Origin: Rallus limicola
Lineage: Eukaryota; Chordata; Aves; Gruiformes; Rallidae
Direction: 5' to 3'
Length of the DNA stretch: 64,000 bases
Assembly (NCBI GenBank): GCA_022605955.1
Contig: JAKCOZ010000059.1
Coordinates: 2,232,001-2,296,000 of the forward strand
In this document: in pieces, positions 12,064-27,000 of the stretch
Position numbering within the stretch: position 1 is the first letter of the stretch
How the letters are laid out: each line of letters starts with the position of its first letter
The notes under the pieces: model-generated
Seen by the model: only the letters and a program-made list of their open reading frames with translations
Database searches by the model: none
Told to the model about the DNA's origin: nothing
Translations under genes and position numbers: made by a program

Positions 12064-15000
12064 GTAAGTACCCTAACATCTCTTACACATAAAGATAGGG
12101 CAATCCTGCCTGGCACCTTCATAGCCTGTTGACAAAGGACCATTTTCATTAGATGCTTCTCATTAAAATATGTTAGTCTTTAGGGATCGATCTATAGCCA
12201 GACAAGGGAGGGGTTAAACATTTTCCCTATGGAAACAAGAAGCTGAATTGCTTGTGGAGGATAAAACCACAGATGAGATTGGTTCTTTGTCCTAGTCAGA
12301 GATGACAGAATGGGATTAGGGGTCTGGTCATACCTGGCAGATGCACAACCTTCCACTTCTGCTGTAGCACCACGAAACAAAAGGCTTTCTGGCGAAGTAG
12401 CCCTAGATGAAATTCATTTACTGAGTTTTTTCTCATCACAAACCAATGCGGATCCCTTTTGCTGACCCTGGCAACCACTGGAATGTGCCTGGCTGCAGAG
12501 TTGGGCCTTGGGAATGGAGAGGGAAAGAGAATGACAGGACGTTAGCAAAATAAAAATACTGAGGAGTAAATATAGCACAGTAAGGAAAAACAAAGCAGCA
12601 TGAAAATGACTAGAAATTCCACCCTCTAAAAGATTTTCATGGTGGTGAAATGCTTCCCCAGGTAATCTATAGCAGAGGAGTAGCCATCCTGAGTGGTAAA
12701 GGCATGTACTTCACTAGAAGGATTTCCAAACACAGTGATTTCTGTGAGCGTGATGGGGCACGTAAGTAGGTCTCTCAATGCTTAAAATAGATGAAAACAA
12801 AGCAGGACAATGAATGAATCTTTTATAGCCCTGATGGATGGGTACTGTGGAGCCCTGTTTGGGAGAGCTGAAACAGCAGCACAGCAAGTGCTGCTCACAA
12901 CTCTGTGCTTTAGGATGCGCCAGTGTTTTTCCCTTTAAATGCTCCTGAGGAAAGGAAAAAAGGCAGGTAGAAACAGACTATAAACCTTGCTCACATCACA
13001 CATCCCTTTCATACAAACTGAAGTGTGCAATCGTGTTTCTAATCTCATCTACACATAAAATTAAGGTGTCCCTTCTGCATGTAGCACAGTGAGTGTATTA
13101 AAACCCTTCATACTACATCTTCCAGCAAATCCATACCTCCCACCATTAACCTTAAGTAATTTTCTAAAGCCTGTAAGTGCTGACCTGCGGTTTTGTGATG
13201 GATAGTGTTCAATAGTGACACGCATGGGGCATTCACCAATTCCCAGTTAATGCATTTCAGACACTGTCAGAGGAAGGAAATGAAGCCCAAGTGGTACCCT
13301 GGACCTTCCCTTTATACTGCAAGGTGGTGATCATTTCATTGCTCATTGAAATGCTGAAAGCATTCTGAAAACCTAGTACATACCAGGTGCACTTATAGGT
13401 CAGCAAGATGCTGTAATACACAAACAGGGATTTCTTCTTTGTGCTGTAACTTTCTTCAGCACCAGCTTGTGTAATTCAGCCCAGCACCAGCTATTACTCA
13501 TCCTAATTTCCTCCAAAGAAGATAAATACTTCCTCCTTTTATGGTGATAGTTGCATAATGAGTCAAATCATAACATAGCTTTATAACTGGGAAAAACGTT
13601 GATGACTACAGGCAATCAAAATCTGGCCTGGCAGTAACTTGAAGGTATTTGTTCTTTCACTAGAGCTACCACATCTGTAGCACACACAAGGACAGGAAGC
13701 TGGTACGTCTTATGAAAGAAAGGTGAGACTTTGAGAGGAATTGTGCCCCAAAGTGAGGGGAGAGTACAAACATGAAGAGATAGCGTGGCTCCCCTTGTAA
13801 CTGCACTTCAGAGTCTATAGGTCATTGCAAATGGTCGAAGCAGTGTACCTTCAGAGCCTGAAGTCCTCGAGCGCATGTCAGCAGCTCATGGCTGGAGTAC
13901 CCTGCTATGTAGAGACAAGAAGTTGTCATGAATCTGGTATTTCCTCCCTATAAGTGTGACATGTGCCCTGGATAAAACATCTGAGAGTTGGGTTTGTATC
14001 TGTAAAGAGGGGAGCAAGAAGAAAAGCACCACAAGTTAATCAGGAATTAAGAGACACAGGGAGATAAAGACATGCCATAAAAATAAGACTGGGGTGGTGA
14101 GGATTAATTTTCTACTAGAGCCATGTCCCACTTCTTGCTTTCTTTTGAAATAAGAAAATATTTCATTTTCAGAACTAGGAAACAAAGGCTATGCTAACTT
14201 TATCTCTGAGACAAAGTTTTGACTTTCATAATTTTCTAACAAAATTTGTTAGTGGGGTTTTTTTTCAATCCTCCTGCTATTTTCCCCTATGTATTAGGAA
14301 CAGTGGTTGTTATAAAATATTTTTTTAACAAATTTATCGTATTCTTTTTCTTACTGCAGTTATTTGAATAATTGAGATGATTATGACTAATACATTCAAG
14401 GTAATTAGAATCCTCTGGTACCTGTTTCAACATGTAAGGTGAAATGACTCATTAGGTGCCAGTCAAAAGTTTATGTTACTTTACTAACGAATTCCTCTCA
14501 CAACAAGATTATTCTAATAGGGTTTTAAAAGAGGAAAATAAGTAAGAAGTCACAGGCCCTTAGGTGACTTTTTTTTTGTAAAATAATCCTCATGTGTGTA
14601 AAATAATCCTCATGTTTCAACAGGTTCACATTAGATGTTAGGAAAAAAATTTTCCCTGAAAGAGTTGTCAGGGCCTGGAAGAGGCTGCCCAGGGAGGGGG
14701 CTGAGTCACTGGATGTGTTTAACAGATGGGTAGATGAGGTACTTAGGAATATGGTTTAGCTTAGGGCAGGAATGGTTGGACTCGATGTTCTTAAAGATCT
14801 TTTCCAACCTTGTAATTCTGTGATTCTCTAACTCTTTTTAGGAGACCTAAGTAACAGTTTAGTATCTCAGCTATTGCTTGTATCTGAAGAGAAGCTCTAC
14901 ACTTTCAAAGTGAACAAGTATTTGTACATTTAACTTACAAAATCAGAACTATCAAAAGAGGCCAATTTTCCAAAGGAAATTACCTTTTTTTTAAAAAAAA

Positions 15001-18000
15001 ACCCTGTATTTTACTATCTCAAGAGCAGCTGAGCTGATTGGTTTGACTTTAGATGTTTTATTCTGTAGCTAAGGTAAATGGATCCATGTGTACCCAAACT
15101 TACAGCAGAATTAAAAAGGGAAATGAAAGCACAAAGCATCTACTGTGAAACAGCTGGGACATATTAACATTTGTTTTAGCAATGGAAGATGAGGAGTAAG
15201 AACAGTCAAAACAGGTTCTGAATTTCATAAATATTCAATGCATAATACCAAAAATAGATTTTCACTCTTCATTTCCCATATACAGCATAGGCCTAACGCA
15301 GAACTTCATACAGATGCTCTGTTGTTTACTGATGGCTTTCCAGCATGTGGATACAGGCAGCTAAAATGAGGCTTGAAAAGCTGCCCAAGACATGACCAGA
15401 TATGTGGAAGTTCTAAAAGTGATCCAGTAAATATCAAATAAGATCTTGCATTAGCTTTGCATAGTACATCATGTACTCTTAACACCACTGGGTGTAACCA
15501 ATTCAACTGCTGTCTGATCAAGTCATACCAAAAGGAATAATAAACATATCAATGAAATGATACCCCCCTATTGTTATCCTGACAATTGCTATGTGGATGA
15601 TACACCCAATAGCTTGTGAAAACTCATCCTAAACTCACAAGCTGCCTTGGAGATTTTTCTTTCTTTAGAGCCGCTTCCATCAAATACTTGGTAAGGACAC
15701 ACACCTGAGCAAGGCATGGTGCTGACCTGACCTCAGGGGAGCTGAAGGAGAGGGCTGTGTAAGCATATAGCCCTCCCTTAGGCTGCACATTCAGAGCTTG
15801 GCACACTGACATGGACAGAGATGCCCTTCTTCATGTGGCTGTATGGGGTCCAGGAGCACAGTCACCCAGCCTTTCAAAGGAAAGGTTCCCTGGCCCTGGG
15901 AAGAACACATCTTCTCTACAACCTTCCTGCAACCTTACCTCTGTTATCAGAGATCCATAGAAAGACTGCTATGGTAATTACACTGAAAAGGGGCTTGTTT
16001 TCTCCCCCTAGCAACAATTTCTCAAATCAAGTAATGTGCTGTAGCCCAAGCAGGGCTCCCACCTTTTCCCAGCACTGAGCAGAAGCTCAGCCAGCCTTCA
16101 TCTAATCCGTGTACCCACAGCACCAAGAACAGTCAGGCTGACAACTCAAGATTTCATGCACTCAGCATTCATATTTCATTTTAAAAAAAGAAAAAAAAGG
16201 AAAGCATATAAAAGGTGCAATCCCAGAACACGCTAGCTCTGAGCCCAAAGCTACCTCTACCCTGAGCTGGCCTGACCCGCCTGTCAAGTAACACTGGGAA
16301 CCAGATCGCTTCAGCATTCCAGGTTAAAAATAAGCTTAGGAAAAAGCAGAGATTATTTTTAGCTTCCCCCCTCAGTAACCACACTGGCAGAGGTGGTCCC
16401 CAGATGGATGGCTCACCCCATAAGGGAGAGATGGACTATAGTGATGAAATGGGGAGGAGCTGAGCAACTAGAGCTGGTTTCCTCATCCATAACTACATCT
16501 CACAGCATTTCTGTCTTTCCAAAAGTGTTCTCATTGCCAAGGGGCCCCTGCTTTGGGTTTGGCCTCCAATTGAGGAGGTGGTTTAGTTTTCCTTCTTCCT
16601 CTCTAATCCACAAACACGCTCACCCTGTCATCTACTGGGATTATTCTTACAGTTAAAACTTGTCTGGGAAAAAAAGACAAAACAAAAAACCCAACAGAAA
16701 ATCCCTCCCCCCTCCCCTCCAATCTATAAATAGGAAGGCAGAATTCTTCAGCATACGTAAATGCTTAACTGCATTAACGTATTTCAAGGTTTGCAGGCAT
16801 GATGCTGGGAAGTCACCTTTAATTAGAGCAAAGCTTCCTGATGTTAACCAGGTGTGTTCTTATCTCGCTGAAACACACACCTCTTCCTTTAATTTGGCAC
16901 CTAGACAGCCACAAAGCAACAGGCCTTTTTGTGATTACCCAGGGTGTCAAAATACACAACAACTGCCCTCCAGGGTGTTGAGGAGCAGAGAAAACCCAAA
17001 TCAGTCTTATTATAGGGAAAGGCAGAACAATGTTCAATCTTAATAGCTATTTTTTTTCTACTTTTGCAGGAAAACATCCATTGATTTAATTAAGTTTCAC
17101 ACTGACTCATCTCATTCTTCAAAGCTAGACAGGGGCTTTCTTAGGAATCTTATGGGATACTGAAATTTCCCCAAAAAAGGGTCATAGAACTTACACTTTA
17201 AAAAAAAAAACAGGTTTGGATGAAATGCAGCTAAACATCATTTTAAGCCCCTGACATCCTGCAAACTAGGGCAATGTCCATTTACTGCTCAACAATAGCT
17301 TTCACAGTGCCAAGTTCACTAATAGAAGCAATAGTTTCCCATGCAAAATAGGCACTTGGCTCCTTGCAGGACATTAGGAAATTCTCTCAATATGTGGCTC
17401 TTGTGGAGCAGTGTGTCTGCAAGGTGGAATGGATCCCCATCAGCATGTTCGATGCAAATAACAGCATCTTTTCATGTGATGCAGGAGTTATGAAACCCCC
17501 ATGGCCAAAGGATTGTTTGATGTCACAGCTCATTAGCATAAGCTGCAGCAATTCATTCTTTCAGCAGAGAGGAAGGGATCTCTTAATTTCAGCATAGCAA
17601 CAGAACCCTCACAGAATCATAGAATGGGCTGGGTTGGAAGGGACCCCAAGGATCACAGAGTTCCAACCCCCCTGCCACAGGCAGGGCCACCAACCTCCAG
17701 GCTTGGATTTAGCCATGACCTTCCCTTGGTGAAGCCATGCTGGCTGTCCTGGATCATACATTCATCCCTCATACGCTCTAAAATGTCATCCAGGAGGATC
17801 TGTTCTATGATCTTCCCAGGCACAGAAGTGAGGCTCACTGGCCTGTGGTTCCCAGAGTCCTCCTTGCTCCCTTTCTTATAAATGGGAGTGATGTGACCCT
17901 TTTTCCATCAGCACCATTACTGTATGGATTGGACATCTTCTTTTATGGGTCTATACCCCTTGAACGAGTGACTGGTGGGCAACCCTGGACAAAATTACAC

Positions 18001-21000
18001 TTGTGCTCAAAAGATGATCGGGCAAACCTTGGTATACATTGCCTGCTCCATGACTGCATGCCGTTTGGGAAGCTCGTCATCCTGTGCATCCTTCAGTAGG
18101 TGTGCTAGTAGGTGGCTGCGATTCCTGCTTCAAGTCAGGATCGGACAAAGGAGTGAATGTGCTACACCAGGGGTCAACTTACATCTGCAGGAATCAAGAG
18201 ATGAAATCCAGGATTAAGCTGCTCTCTGAACAGGCTGTAGAGCTTCTATTGCAGAGAGGATAATACAAAGTGAGGTAACGGCTGCATGTGCTTTGTGAAG
18301 AGGAAAAACCTCTTGCATATTTTTCACTAAAGTATGTCATACGATGGTAGGATTTGGCTCAAAACCAACTCCCAGCTGAATCTCCTTTTTCTTGTGCTCT
18401 TGCTCCCAGTGAGGTTCCAGGCTCAGGACTGGATTTGCTCCAAAACCTTCACCGCACTAAGTTTTTAGGACATTCTGCAGGACAAGTCCCAACTAATAAC
18501 AGGCTAACTGGCACTACTGCTGGAACAGAAGTGTCATTCAAACAGCATTACTCAGGGCTCTGGAAGACTTTCAGCATGGCATGAAAATCCACATTTGAAT
18601 CTACCTCTGCCACTCTTTACAATCTAGCTTGCTAAGGTAAACCAGACATCAACCAGTCTACCTACCAGTGGAAAACCACAGTGGTTCATAGGATGAGCCA
18701 CAGGAAGATCCCAGATCCCATCAGACAAGTAGCTTTACCCATCCTAAGAGAAAGACAGAAATATGTCTGACTGTAATATGGGGCTGCTCGGAAAGAGCTG
18801 GAGAATTCACTAACAGACCACCAGTAATCACTCACTGTCTACTAATTAAAAACCCAGTGGCACACTGCGTTCCCTGGGAGAGCCAGCAGCCTTTTCAACA
18901 GCTGAACACCTTCTAGGATGCACAAAAAGATACATCTGTCTGAAAACTGACATGCACAGTCCTAGTTTTGATTAATTAAAATGTAGTATTTTACGTCTGT
19001 TTTATTGAGGCCAGTTCTTGTCAGTAAGAATTTTGTGCTGAGAGAAAAACAGAACAGAGATTATTCCCCAGCTAAAGCCTTGTTCTTGTTCCTGCTTCAG
19101 CTAGCATAAATCAGGTTGCATTCTGTAGAAGTCAAGGGAAAATTGCTTGTTTAAATGAGAAGAACACAACCCTCTATTGCCACCTTCTAGCTCATTTAAG
19201 CAGCAGTATTTGCGTTTCTGTTGCCTTTCATGCTGTGCAGAAGAGGAAAGCATTGTGGCCCTGGAAAGCTGTGCACTCTGTCAGGGGCAGGCACGGGAAC
19301 TGCTGGGCAGGAGTTTTCAAAGTAATTATGGAGACTTGCTTCCTTGAGAATAGAAACCCAAGGAAAGTGATGTGAAGGACAACTGAGTCATACCAGTAGA
19401 GCCCAAGGAATAACATTAACTTAGGAAAAAGCTGCAGCCTGAAGTCCCAAAGCTTTTGTTCAGACAAAAACTCCACCACACAAGGAAGTGTCTAGAATTC
19501 TGCACTGCCGTGCCAATCACAGGAACACACACCCAAGAAAAACAAAGTACACAAGTACCTGGCTGAGCTGGGGCCACCGCACACACTACTGTGCTGCAGT
19601 TGTTGGTGGAGCAGTGTGGGAATCAGAGACCACCCCGTGTCCATCTGAGCGGAGCGATACTTACTGTAGACCAGCCATCTCTCTTTATCTCCTGGCTCTG
19701 AGAGTTTTATTTTGTTTGCTGTGATATAAGGTGGCCTGGCCCAATCCTGTAACCAGAGCTAGAACTGCCTGCATTTTGCTGTTCTGGGAAAAGCAGAAAT
19801 ACTATCCAACGTAACAAGAAAACCAGTTTTTAGTTTAAAGACCTTAAAGGTTTAAATAAAATGATCCTAGGCTAACCTAAATTTGCTGAGCCTTACTTAA
19901 CTACAGAAAACTTTATCATCAGAGATATTTAACCTCAGAAAAACACACTGGCCTCAAAATAAGGCAAAAGTGGCATGTGAAGACTCTATTCAATAAGGAA
20001 ACTAGAATACAGGCTAGAGAAAACAGCCCAACAAAACCAAACCAAAACACAAACCTAGTCTAGCAAAGAAAATCATACAAATGTTTTTTTTTTCCTGGTT
20101 TAAAAATTAGGATTAATTTGCTTGGAATGTAAAGCAGGAAAAGCAGCTGAACAAATGAAACATCTGCAGCCCTGAGTTCTCTGGGGTTCCCTCAAGTGTT
20201 GCTCTAACTTGCAGTATTGTGATAACCTTTACCATTCACCAGACTGGAGAGAAAATCTCTTCTGCTCTCCTCACATGAGCAGCTTCTTTCTACCTCTCTC
20301 TCTCCTTGGCAGCAGAAGCTTGAATCAAAAGGAAACTGTAATAAAGAGAAAAGCAGAGGGCGTTAAGTGGGTTATGTATTCGGTGAATGAAGCAACAGAA
20401 TTACAAAGCGAGGGAAGAAGCAGAAGCAGGACACAAAGCTGCTGTGTTCCAGAAAGTGGCTGAATAAAAAAGTGCTATTTGGGAAAGAACAGCTCTCTGA
20501 AACTTCACAGCCTTATTCAGAGCCTGCTGGTGTCAGCACAGAACGCCTGCTCGCCTCGCTGAGCTGTAGATCAATCGTTTCACTTTAATATTAAAGAATG
20601 ACATATTTTCCCTCAAGGTTAATACAGTTAAGGAGTATTTTTAGTAACAGAAAGCAGTTTCCTTAAAGGAAGGGTTTGGTAAGATGTGCAAAAAATACTG
20701 CAAGAAAAATTTTCACCTTTGGGTTCAGGCATCCACATTACACCTCATTACAGATGCCTTATTTATTTGATGACAGAATAAATTTTGACAAGCTTAACGG
20801 AACTCAAAACTACTAAATTTTTTTCTGATTAAAAATAAAACATAGTATTGTGTAGACCTTCACCTCCATAAATAACCTTTTCTGATCAAGTGTGGGAGAA
20901 CTAGTGAGCAGACTCTGAAGAAAAACAGACACAGAGGAATGTGGCTACCATTGAAAAAAGTTTTTATTGACAATCTATCAAATTGACTTTTCCCCCCATG

Positions 21001-24000
21001 CTTTTCATTCAGCATAATACTATAAACTGTCTAAAATAAACATGAAACTGGAATCAGCCAGTGATTTGTATTCTGGTACAACATAACCCCTTTCTACAAG
21101 TGGGAAGCCAGAAGTAAGCTCACCACATACCTCCACCACATTTACAGGTTTTGAAAGGGAATCTTTGTATTTTCCATTAAATTTGTGTGCTCATTTACAT
21201 GTGCAACACAGCAAAAGCACTAGCAGCCATATGATGCCACGTTCTTGCTCACACACATGTTTATGCATGTAAACATTTGGTTTGGGTCTGCGTGGCTTAC
21301 ATGACTCAAAGGACTTGTTTGAGGGCTATGTATGGTGGGAAAAACAAACCAGCCCAGATGACTCATGGGGCGGGATTGTTTTTTATTCTGAAAGAACAAA
21401 ACACTAAAGCCAAAGAACCCTGTTTTATAAGGAGGTTTCCACACTGAATGCAGCCTCCTGGCTTGATTTGGCAGGCATCCCGTGGGCAGACGCAAGATAC
21501 TGCACTTAGCAACGATGCCGGAGAGCTCCAGTGGCAGCACCAGGTCACTTTATTTCCCCAGAAAAAAAGCAGAGTTGATGGGAAAAGCCGCTCCCAGCTA
21601 CAGCTTGTTGGGGGGGCATAAGACAGTGTTGGGGAGTATAACAGAGTACAGCCTAGGTACACATACAAATCAGGTCTCAGCTCAGAGCTATTCGTCTTAC
21701 ACCGACCACTGAAAAGTGATGCAGCCTAATAAAGGCTGGGGAATGCACGTCAGCCTGAGCACGCGTGCTGGCCTGCTGGCTTTCACTGACCTGCCTGGTG
21801 ACACAAGGAGAACGTTTCAATCTTCAAGGGGTAATGACTGATTAAGAACTAGAGGGTTTGTCTTCTGTCACAGTCCGTAGGAAACCAGACTCCCACCCGT
21901 TAACAGCCACACAAATTCTCCTGGTAGCTTGCAAAGGCCTTAAAACTACAGCTGGTCCAAACAGCTGCTGTGGCTTGAAACCCAAAGCTGCAGCAGCCTG
22001 CTTTCCAGTCCAGCTTTCCCAGCACCCCAGGCTTTTCTCCAATTCCTGCCCCTGCTTCTAAGAGACAACAACTTTTGCTAGCATAGGTGTCCACTGAAAT
22101 AACAAATCACGTTTTCCTTAAGAAATGTGTGAGCAAAGGCAGCTGTCTATGTTCCAGGAGGCCTGGCAAAGTGTTCCCAGCTAGCCCAGACTGCCTGCCC
22201 TTTCCTCATGATGTTTTCAGCCTCCCTGCAGCTTCCTCCCCTCCTCCTGGCTGCCTGGCTGCCGTGGCCACAGCTTCTGCTTTTGTGCTGGACTCAGTTC
22301 CTCATTGTTTCTGCAACTCACTTGGAGGGGCAAACTTTTTCCATATATGCTGATTATCAGAGATTTGGTTCCTGTGTTCCCATTTAAAAATATACTGCCT
22401 AAAGTTCAGCCGTTCTTTATCAGATACAGCTCTCCCCCACACAATGCTCTGCCCCATTACAGCACAAGCTCTGACAAATTCAGGGAGTACAAGAACCCCC
22501 TGATCTCTGCAAGTACCCTGCCTGACATGATCAGTGCTGCATAAAGTCTGATAGTACTTTTGTTCTGAGAAATTAGCATTGGTTTCTCAAGGGAAAGGAA
22601 TTCAACAATATGCATAGTGGCACATGATAGGACCTCTAATTTTCCTCCAGGTTTCATTTAAGCAGATAAACTGCATGTATCAACACCAGCAAGCTCCAAG
22701 GCTCATAGTAACAGCTATGACTGTACTAGAGGTAGAACAGGAAGATCCCTAGAGGTGCCAGACAGAGGGAGGAAAATCCCAAATCATGTGAAAATAGCAC
22801 ATGCTCTCTCATCAGATTTAATCTTGGGCATTCAAACTTTTCATTGCCTAATTACCAGCGGCTCTATCAGAAAGACCAATATTCAAAAAATACCATAGTA
22901 ACCAGTTCTCGCCACTGCTAGGACACCTGTCACATGGACATGGAACATCACAGAGTGTTCAACCAGGACAGCTAATGAGAGAGCTGTTTCCCTGCAGGTG
23001 CTTTACCAGGAGGGAGGGATGGAGGCGCCAAACAGTTTTTGCAACTGATTTAACACCCATCTTCCCTTCTGGAAAGCAAGACTGTGATTACACTGTGAAG
23101 TTTAGTGTTTTGGTTCAGAATACTTAAGTAAGCATCAACGGAGGAGCCACAGGTTCTGCTGCAAAGAGAAGAACGGGATTTCATGGGTCACTGGGGAAGA
23201 TGGAGCCCTTTGCAGCCTGCCTGATGCCCCAGTGGCTTGGGCTGAGGACAGAGCCTAAACCGTGGATGCTGACCTGTCAGAGTCAGTGTGCTGCTCTGAG
23301 AACCTCAAAACCTGCATCTTTATTTGAAGAGGGGAACTAAATCTGATCCCCACTTCCATTTCCCAGGACAGCAATTGTCAGCTCGGACCTGTCTATAGAT
23401 ACACGGTCTGGGAAGCTAAGGTGTATTAGCTATGACAGGAAGGGTGGGATATATTTTTAGTGTCTTTCTCCCTTTTCCCTAAGAAAGAGGATTAGCATGA
23501 TTTAACATTGGCATGCTAAGTGGTGTGTTGCAGTTTTCTGTGCTCTCCTAGAACATGTGGGATGTGTAGCCAAACTGTTTTTAAGAAAGCTCATCTGTAA
23601 AATACAACTGCTGGCTCAGTGACTCTTGCTCTGAAGGCTGTGTAGCCAGAATAAAACATTGGGAGCACAGGGAACCATCTGTACAGCTGCTTTGTCCAAA
23701 CAAAGCTCTCACAGCCCTTTTCTACTCATCATTAGCCATGGAGAGTGGTAGGATCCATTCACGTTTAACTGGTCACCTTCTGTAAATGCAGTAACAATAC
23801 ATAGAATACATGTATAGTTTATGAACAGTAATTGAAGTTACTAATTAATCAGATGCTAATAATGTTTTTTTTCATTTCCCATTATAGTTATTATGCCTCA
23901 CATCCTGCTACTTCTGATCTTGTATTTTAACCATCAAACTTCAACCAGCACTTCAATGTCTTGATGTTCAACTCTTGCAAAGGAAGAGCCTCACTGACAC

Positions 24001-27000
24001 TTTGGGTTTAATAGATGCCTATATAATTCTGACTTGAAAAAATTACCAGACTAAGTAAAACTCACTTGTCCTTGTTAGAAACATAAAACTAAAATCCAAG
24101 GAAAAACCCCCTAATTTTTCAAGGTGACAGGAGAAATTACTTTAATTATTTATCTTTTTTATTAATGAAATCAAATCAGTTAACTATATTATCTTGAAGA
24201 AATACTACTTAGGAAGATAGTGATAAGTAATGGAGCTTATTTCAGCTAAAGTTTTCAAAGGCAGTCTGCCTTAACCTGATGAGTCAGTCATTAGGCATCT
24301 GAAATGGCAACCTGCCGAGAAATTCAATTTGACATTTAAAGAGACATTAACCCACAGGTTATCATGAGTTGGAAATTTCTCCTGCTAAATGAAAGGACTG
24401 GAAATGGAACTAATGCATCAAAGTTCAGACAATCCACCCTTTTGTGACAAACTCAGATAAACATCCCAAATGAAAACAAAGGGCCTGGGAGCGTAGGGAG
24501 AAGCTAGCAAGCATTTTCCATTTTCCTCATCATCCACCTGAGAAAAAAAAAATCATTCCAAGCCCCTTCTGCTTTTTATTCTTCCTTGGCATTGTTACAA
24601 AGTAGAGACTAAAAAAGACTTTCTTCAAATTCCCTTCCTGTGTTTTTCTTCCACTAGGAACTGGTGCTCCTTCATGCAGTCCCGGCTGGTAACATACATA
24701 GAAGCCTGCATGAAGGAGAAGTACATTGTCAACTCCCAACAGCCCTGTCTAAATGGAGCACCAGACTGCCAGAAGATCATGTAAGTATCCTAAATAAAGC
24801 CACTGAAGAAAACAGCATTTTCTCTGAAGTATCTAAAGGATCATTTCAGATGCATTTAATAACACATTTTCAAAAGTATTAAAGGATCAGCTCAGTGGTG
24901 TAGGTCAGCTTTAGGTATGCAAGGTGGTCAGGCACTAAGTAACCTAGGAGAACAACTGCCTTTCCAAGCCATCAAGTACAGGACTAGAAGGTGATTAAGA
25001 GATATTTCAAATCTTCCCATACATTATTCAGAAGAAAAAAAAAAGAAAAAAGCAAAAAAAAAAAAAAAGCCCCATACATTTTCCATGATTTTCAGGTCAT
25101 AATGCACACACAACTTAAAAAAAAAAAATAATCTCTGCCTGTGGCCATCAGTGAGACCATTTCTGTGGCAGGAGTTAGAGATGTGCAGTTACCCAAGTAC
25201 TTCCTCTTCTTTCAGCAGCCCTGCTTGCCCAGAGACTACTGGTACAGCCAATACTGTACCTTTAAGTACCAGGACTTGTACATTTTTAGAGTTGTGAGAC
25301 ATTGACTTGCAACACACTTTTGAAGTGAAATAACATTTCATACTCACCTGCATGTTTTCACACCTGTGTACTACTTGATTGCAAAAAATGCTTTTGTGAT
25401 TTGTTAATCCAACTAATTTCTCTTTCTCTGAACCAAAAAAAAGTTCCACAATTATTTCTAGAGGAGTTTTAAACAAATTTGTATCTTCCTTGGTACATTT
25501 TGGAACATCCATTTAAAAAAGAAGCTTTCTTTACAGCTCATCAGAATATTACAGAACTTCAAGCTCAGTCCAAACCTGACTGCAAAGGATGCTATTAGAA
25601 GAAATATTACAGCTGCATTTCTGAGTTACAGAAATCTGCCACCTGTGCCAATGTCCAACTTGTGTCACATCAGTGCCAACCAACATGCTTTGGGAAAAAC
25701 TCTCTACTAAAGAATGACAAAGCATGAGGCAGAGCACAGAAGCCCTGCTCACTGAACAGCAGTTACATCTGCCTGCATGTAGGAAGGTGCACACACCTCT
25801 GGCTGTAGACAGTACTCCTGAAAAGCTACTCCTGTAGAAAGTACTCCTTCAATTCATGTAGGGGGAAAAAAATTGCTGTGGACTACCTGAATGTTTACTG
25901 AGCAGCACCAATAACAGCTTACAACAAATTCCTTAGCTGCGTTCTGCACTAGCCATCCAGGACACGCTTGGCATGGGGCTTCTGCCAGAGTCACTGAGTT
26001 TACCTCAAGAGATGCCAGATAACAATAATTTGCAATCTAATGGCCAGAGCTTTCCTCCCCAGGTACAGGACAGCACTGAAGCCAGTCTATCAAGTGAAAC
26101 AGAAGGTTCTGAAGTCTTTGCAGTGGAAATGCTGCCCTGGATATATTGGCAAGGACTGTGAACAGCGTGGTAAGGGAAGCTGGAGAACAAGCAGGAGAAT
26201 TCATGGCGAAATGCCAGCCACTGCAGCAAGATCTGTTTGCCTGCTTGTCTTTTTTTTCTTGAGAATCAATGCATTATCTTCCTTGCCCTGCTATGCCCCA
26301 AATCACTGACACCTTGAAAGAAGCAGCAGTTGTAAATAGCTGCAATTATTCCTCTGTTAGTAGCACCTTTGTAATCTTTACACAGAGAGAGAGAGGTATT
26401 CATTTGGTAGTGACTGGCATGTCAGGTGTACAAGTCCATCTAGGAATGCCTAATGTTAGGTAGAAACTGCTGACAGCAGAAAGAAATGACATGCAGTGCC
26501 CTATGGTCAGTTTACAGGACGAAGTCAGTTGTACAGGATGACTCACTGTACTTGGGGCCATCAGAAAGTTCAGGTAACCATGGAACATGGAAGAGGAATT
26601 TGCAGATCTTTTGATAGGACACCACCCCCCCTGCCCAATTCTCCCCCTCCCCAAAGCACATACTTGCGATAGACTCATTTTTTTAAGAGTAATAACTCTC
26701 CATGAGTTAAAAAACCCCACCCTTACTGTGTGTGTAGGGTTACCATCTCTGCTGTTGTGTGCTAGTGTAGCTAGCATGTGCTAGTGTACCGCAAGCAAAG
26801 TAAATTCCCCAAAGATGTTCTTTCCCAAAGAAACCTGCAATGCAGAAGCCCATCTCCCCAACAGTTACACTACACATGAAATTGCCCTGCAGTTTCTCCT
26901 TAAACTGTAGCAGTTCCTGCATCCAAAACCTTTTCACAGATGTATTCCATCTCAATTGCAGATCCCAATTTTATCCCGGTGCCAGGAAGTCAAACTGAAG

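Larger units (their letters stand above)
12064..24657. other. MMRN2: MMRN2 intron 1
   Basis: This 12.6 kb intron is by far the largest of the gene. It starts GTAAGT and ends in a pyrimidine-rich tract with CACTAG. It contains CR1 pieces at 14620-14829 and 17610-17906, a short tandem duplication at 14577-14614, and many A/T runs. Large first introns often carry enhancers, but I could not identify one here. No other coding exon was recognised on either strand. Confidence 0.8.
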
